Assembly (NCBI GenBank): GCA_958349075.1
Contig: CATWBR010000014.1
Span: 1 to 23,046, forward strand
Source: an uncultured Clostridium sp.
GTDB taxonomy: Bacteria; Bacillota; Clostridia; Lachnospirales; Lachnospiraceae
Direction: 5' to 3'
DNA: 23,046 nt
Part shown: one piece after another, positions 21,025 to 23,046 of the stretch
Position numbering within the stretch: the stretch's first letter is position 1
Layout: each line of letters starts with the position of its first letter
Translations under genes and position numbers: made by a program
The notes under the pieces: model-generated
Seen by the model: the letters and a program-made list of their open reading frames with translations, nothing else
The model's database searches: none
What the model was told of the DNA's origin: nothing

Positions 21025-22929
21025 TTAAATCTTCTTTTTATCCCCCTTCGTCAATCTCCAGACCGTGGTCCGACTTATACCCAGCACCTTCGCAATCTGT
21101 TCGCGGTTATAAGAAAAAATCCTCTGCAGCTCTTCCACCAGTTCCACACTCCCCCCCTTATCCTTGAATTCAAATGATTCTAAGATATTTTTCTGAAGCC
21201 GTTCCTCCCCTACAGCCCGAATCATACATTTTTTCATGAGTAAATCATTGTGTCTGGCCGATTGCTTCAAATACAGGCAGAACCGTTCACAGACATTCTG
21301 CAGTTCCCTGATATTACCCGGCCAGTGATACAGCAAAAGAATTTCTTTTGCTCCATCCGTCAATTCCGTCTGATGAAGGCTTACATCCCTTTTCTTGGTG
21401 TAATAAAAATCAAACAGTTCCACAACATCCTTCTCCCGCTCCCGAAGCGGTGGTATCATCAGTTCCAGGACGTTCAGGCGGTACAGCAGATCACGCCGGA
21501 AAGCCGCCGGATCCATCTCCTCCAAATGTTTGTTGGTAGCCGCTATAATGCGCACATCCACCGGGATAATACGCTCCCCGCCCACATGCATAATCTCCTT
21601 TTCCTGTAGTACCCGCAAAAGCCGCGACTGCAGAGCCGGAGACAGTTCACCAATCTCATCTAAAAAAAGTGTTCCATGGTTTGCCAGTTCAAAGAGACCT
21701 CTTTTACCGCCTTTCCGGCCTCCTGTAAATGCACCTTCATCATATCCGAACAGTTCTGTTTCAAGAAGGTTTTCCGGCAGAGCCGCACAGTTTACGGCAA
21801 TAAACGCCTCATTCTTCCTCCTGCTCTGGTTATGGACACTTTGTGCAAATATCTCTTTGCCGGTTCCGGTTTCTCCATACACCATCAGATTTGATTCACT
21901 TTCCGCGTAAAATCTGGCATCCTCGATGCATATACGTATCGTGGAAGATGAGCCAATGATATCGGAAAAACTACGTTTGGCCTGAAATCCTTTTTCCCTT
22001 CTCTGTTTTTCTTCCTTTTCCCGCTGTCCAATCTGGCTTTTTAACTCTTCCAGATAGTACATCATAATTACTGCACCATCAAACTGGGAATGACGGTTCT
22101 CCAGGCGTACGATATTGCAGACTATTTCTTTATTTCCAAGCTTTACAATTTTCAGGGACTCCTGCTGGCTGCCCCAGACAAATTCATTCATTTTCAGTTT
22201 GGGAAAAATCTGATCCAGATACGAATACTTTAACTTCTCCCTCTCCACTCCGGCCAAATCGGCGGCCTTCTGGTTAAAATCAATTACCCTGCACAGATTG
22301 TCCACCAGAAAAATGCCATTAACACTGCACTGTAAAAGCGCGTTGATATACTGGTTCTTTTTTCTCTCCTTTTCCAGTTCTCTGGCCAGATTTTTTGCCT
22401 CGGCAAACGTATCCAGAATACATCTGAAACTTGGATAAATCAGTACTGTCTGTACCCCCAGTTGTTTTCCCACTTCCGCCGCATGAGTTGCCCCAATGAT
22501 GACATCCGCTCCACTGCCGGACAGAGCCTCCCTCAGCTCCTCGGTGTCCTCATAAACAACATATTTCACATGCCTCCCGGCCATTTCGAGATAATCTCTC
22601 ATATTTTTAGACAGTGGCTGCTTGTAAGTGACAACAGCCGGATGTTTCCCTATCTCGAACCCTTTTTCTATCGCCATCAGGTAATCAAATTCCGTAATAT
22701 GGAACTGTATAACCGGAACCTGAAAAGCTGCAGCCGCAATCTGAGCATTGGCCCCGGTAGCAATTGCAACGTCTGCGCTCTCAATAATTTTTCGTTTTTC
22801 CTCAATCAGGATTTCTGTTCTGAGTCCTTCCACAATGCTGAATTCCACCTCGTCGTCCCGATATGTCTCCAGTACCTCCCTCACCAGCCTGTCTACGTCT
22901 TTATATGTAATACAGCAAATTCTAATCAT
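21025..22929 (-). CDS. PrpR-type sigma-54-dependent transcriptional activator
   Basis: 634 residues. The N-terminal ~170 residues match the PrpR_N sensor domain (DVAIATGANAQIAAAAFQVPVI, DVIIGATHAAEVGKQLGV). A PAS domain lies at about 185-300 (LLQCSVNGIFLVDNLCRVIDFNQKA). The AAA+ domain has Walker A GETGTGKE near 350, the sigma-54 contact loop GAFTGG near 398 (GAFTGA is usual) and Walker B TLFLDEIGE near 420, with R-finger region FRRDLLYRLNVLELMIPPLRERE. A Fis-type HTH (REQIAKVLGISRTTVWRL) ends the protein. PrpR_N proteins often sense catabolic intermediates such as 2-methylcitrate. It is expected to bind upstream of the exact sigma-54 promoter at 20721-20735. ATG 22929 follows GGAGGAAACAA; an in-frame ATG at 22980 lacks such a site. 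Confidence 0.93.
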   Translation of the reverse strand: MIRICCITYKDVDRLVREVLETYRDDEVEFSIVEGLRTEILIEEKRKIIESADVAIATGANAQIAAAAFQVPVIQFHITEFDYLMAIEKGFEIGKHPAVVTYKQPLSKNMRDYLEMAGRHVKYVVYEDTEELREALSGSGADVIIGATHAAEVGKQLGVQTVLIYPSFRCILDTFAEAKNLARELEKERKKNQYINALLQCSVNGIFLVDNLCRVIDFNQKAADLAGVEREKLKYSYLDQIFPKLKMNEFVWGSQQESLKIVKLGNKEIVCNIVRLENRHSQFDGAVIMMYYLEELKSQIGQREKEEKQRREKGFQAKRSFSDIIGSSSTIRICIEDARFYAESESNLMVYGETGTGKEIFAQSVHNQSRRKNEAFIAVNCAALPENLLETELFGYDEGAFTGGRKGGKRGLFELANHGTLFLDEIGELSPALQSRLLRVLQEKEIMHVGGERIIPVDVRIIAATNKHLEEMDPAAFRRDLLYRLNVLELMIPPLREREKDVVELFDFYYTKKRDVSLHQTELTDGAKEILLLYHWPGNIRELQNVCERFCLYLKQSARHNDLLMKKCMIRAVGEERLQKNILESFEFKDKGGSVELVEELQRIFSYNREQIAKVLGISRTTVWRLTKGDKKKI

Positions 22930-23046
22930 TTGTTTCCTCCACCTTCTCCCCCGACGGTACTCCGTATAATGAACATTCATTTATAACAAAAGTCCACCAT
23001 CAAACTTTTTCAATTCAAAGTCTAATTTGTCTATACTCTGCATTGT

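Overview
The window looks like a chromosomal segment of a Gram-positive anaerobe of the Clostridia, probably Lachnospiraceae. This rests on the strong AGGAGG-type ribosome binding sites, lipoprotein-type solute receptors, a cobalamin riboswitch, WYL and PrpR-type regulators, moderate GC and no outer-membrane genes. The taxonomic call is inference from gene content and style. No tRNA, rRNA, CRISPR array, insertion sequence or phage gene was seen.

Layout. (1) 1-579: a 9-bp minisatellite, a rho-independent terminator and a leader. (2) 580-3359 (+): a MoxR/CobS-like AAA+ ATPase coupled to a VWA protein. (3) 3431-4600 (+): a protein of unknown function with its own promoter; it carries faint hallmarks of eCIS/DUF4157-neighbourhood cargo and of the amidoligase fold. 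It is closed by a strong hairpin facing the next cluster. (4) 4667-8022 (-): a WYL regulator, two GyrI-like effector-binding proteins (one fused to TfoX-N) and a GNAT-YoaP acetyltransferase. An exact 19-bp palindrome lies at the likely promoter. (5) 8427-11872 (+): promoter, cobalamin riboswitch with a visible Shine-Dalgarno sequestering helix, and a BtuF-BtuC-BtuD-type ABC importer. (6) 11879-22929 (-): a catabolic island controlled by a PrpR-type sigma-54 activator.

In the island the order of transcription is crotonase, TRAP transporter (P, Q, M), two-subunit aconitase/IPM-dehydratase-family hydratase, isocitrate-lyase/PEP-mutase-family lyase, D-2-hydroxyacid dehydrogenase and glycerate kinase. 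A textbook -24/-12 sigma-54 promoter lies just upstream of the crotonase and downstream of the activator. I read this as an inducible pathway that imports a substituted di- or tricarboxylate, hydrates or isomerises it with the Fe-S hydratase and splits it with the lyase. The logic resembles dimethylmaleate hydratase plus 2,3-dimethylmalate lyase in nicotinate-fermenting Eubacterium barkeri, or the 2-methylcitrate route. There is no leucine synthase or isopropylmalate dehydrogenase here, so leucine biosynthesis is unlikely. The true substrate is not readable from sequence. Between the lyase and the dehydrogenase sits a 17-bp tandem repeat in which several units carry a ribosome-binding-site/AUG pair, possibly a translational control element.
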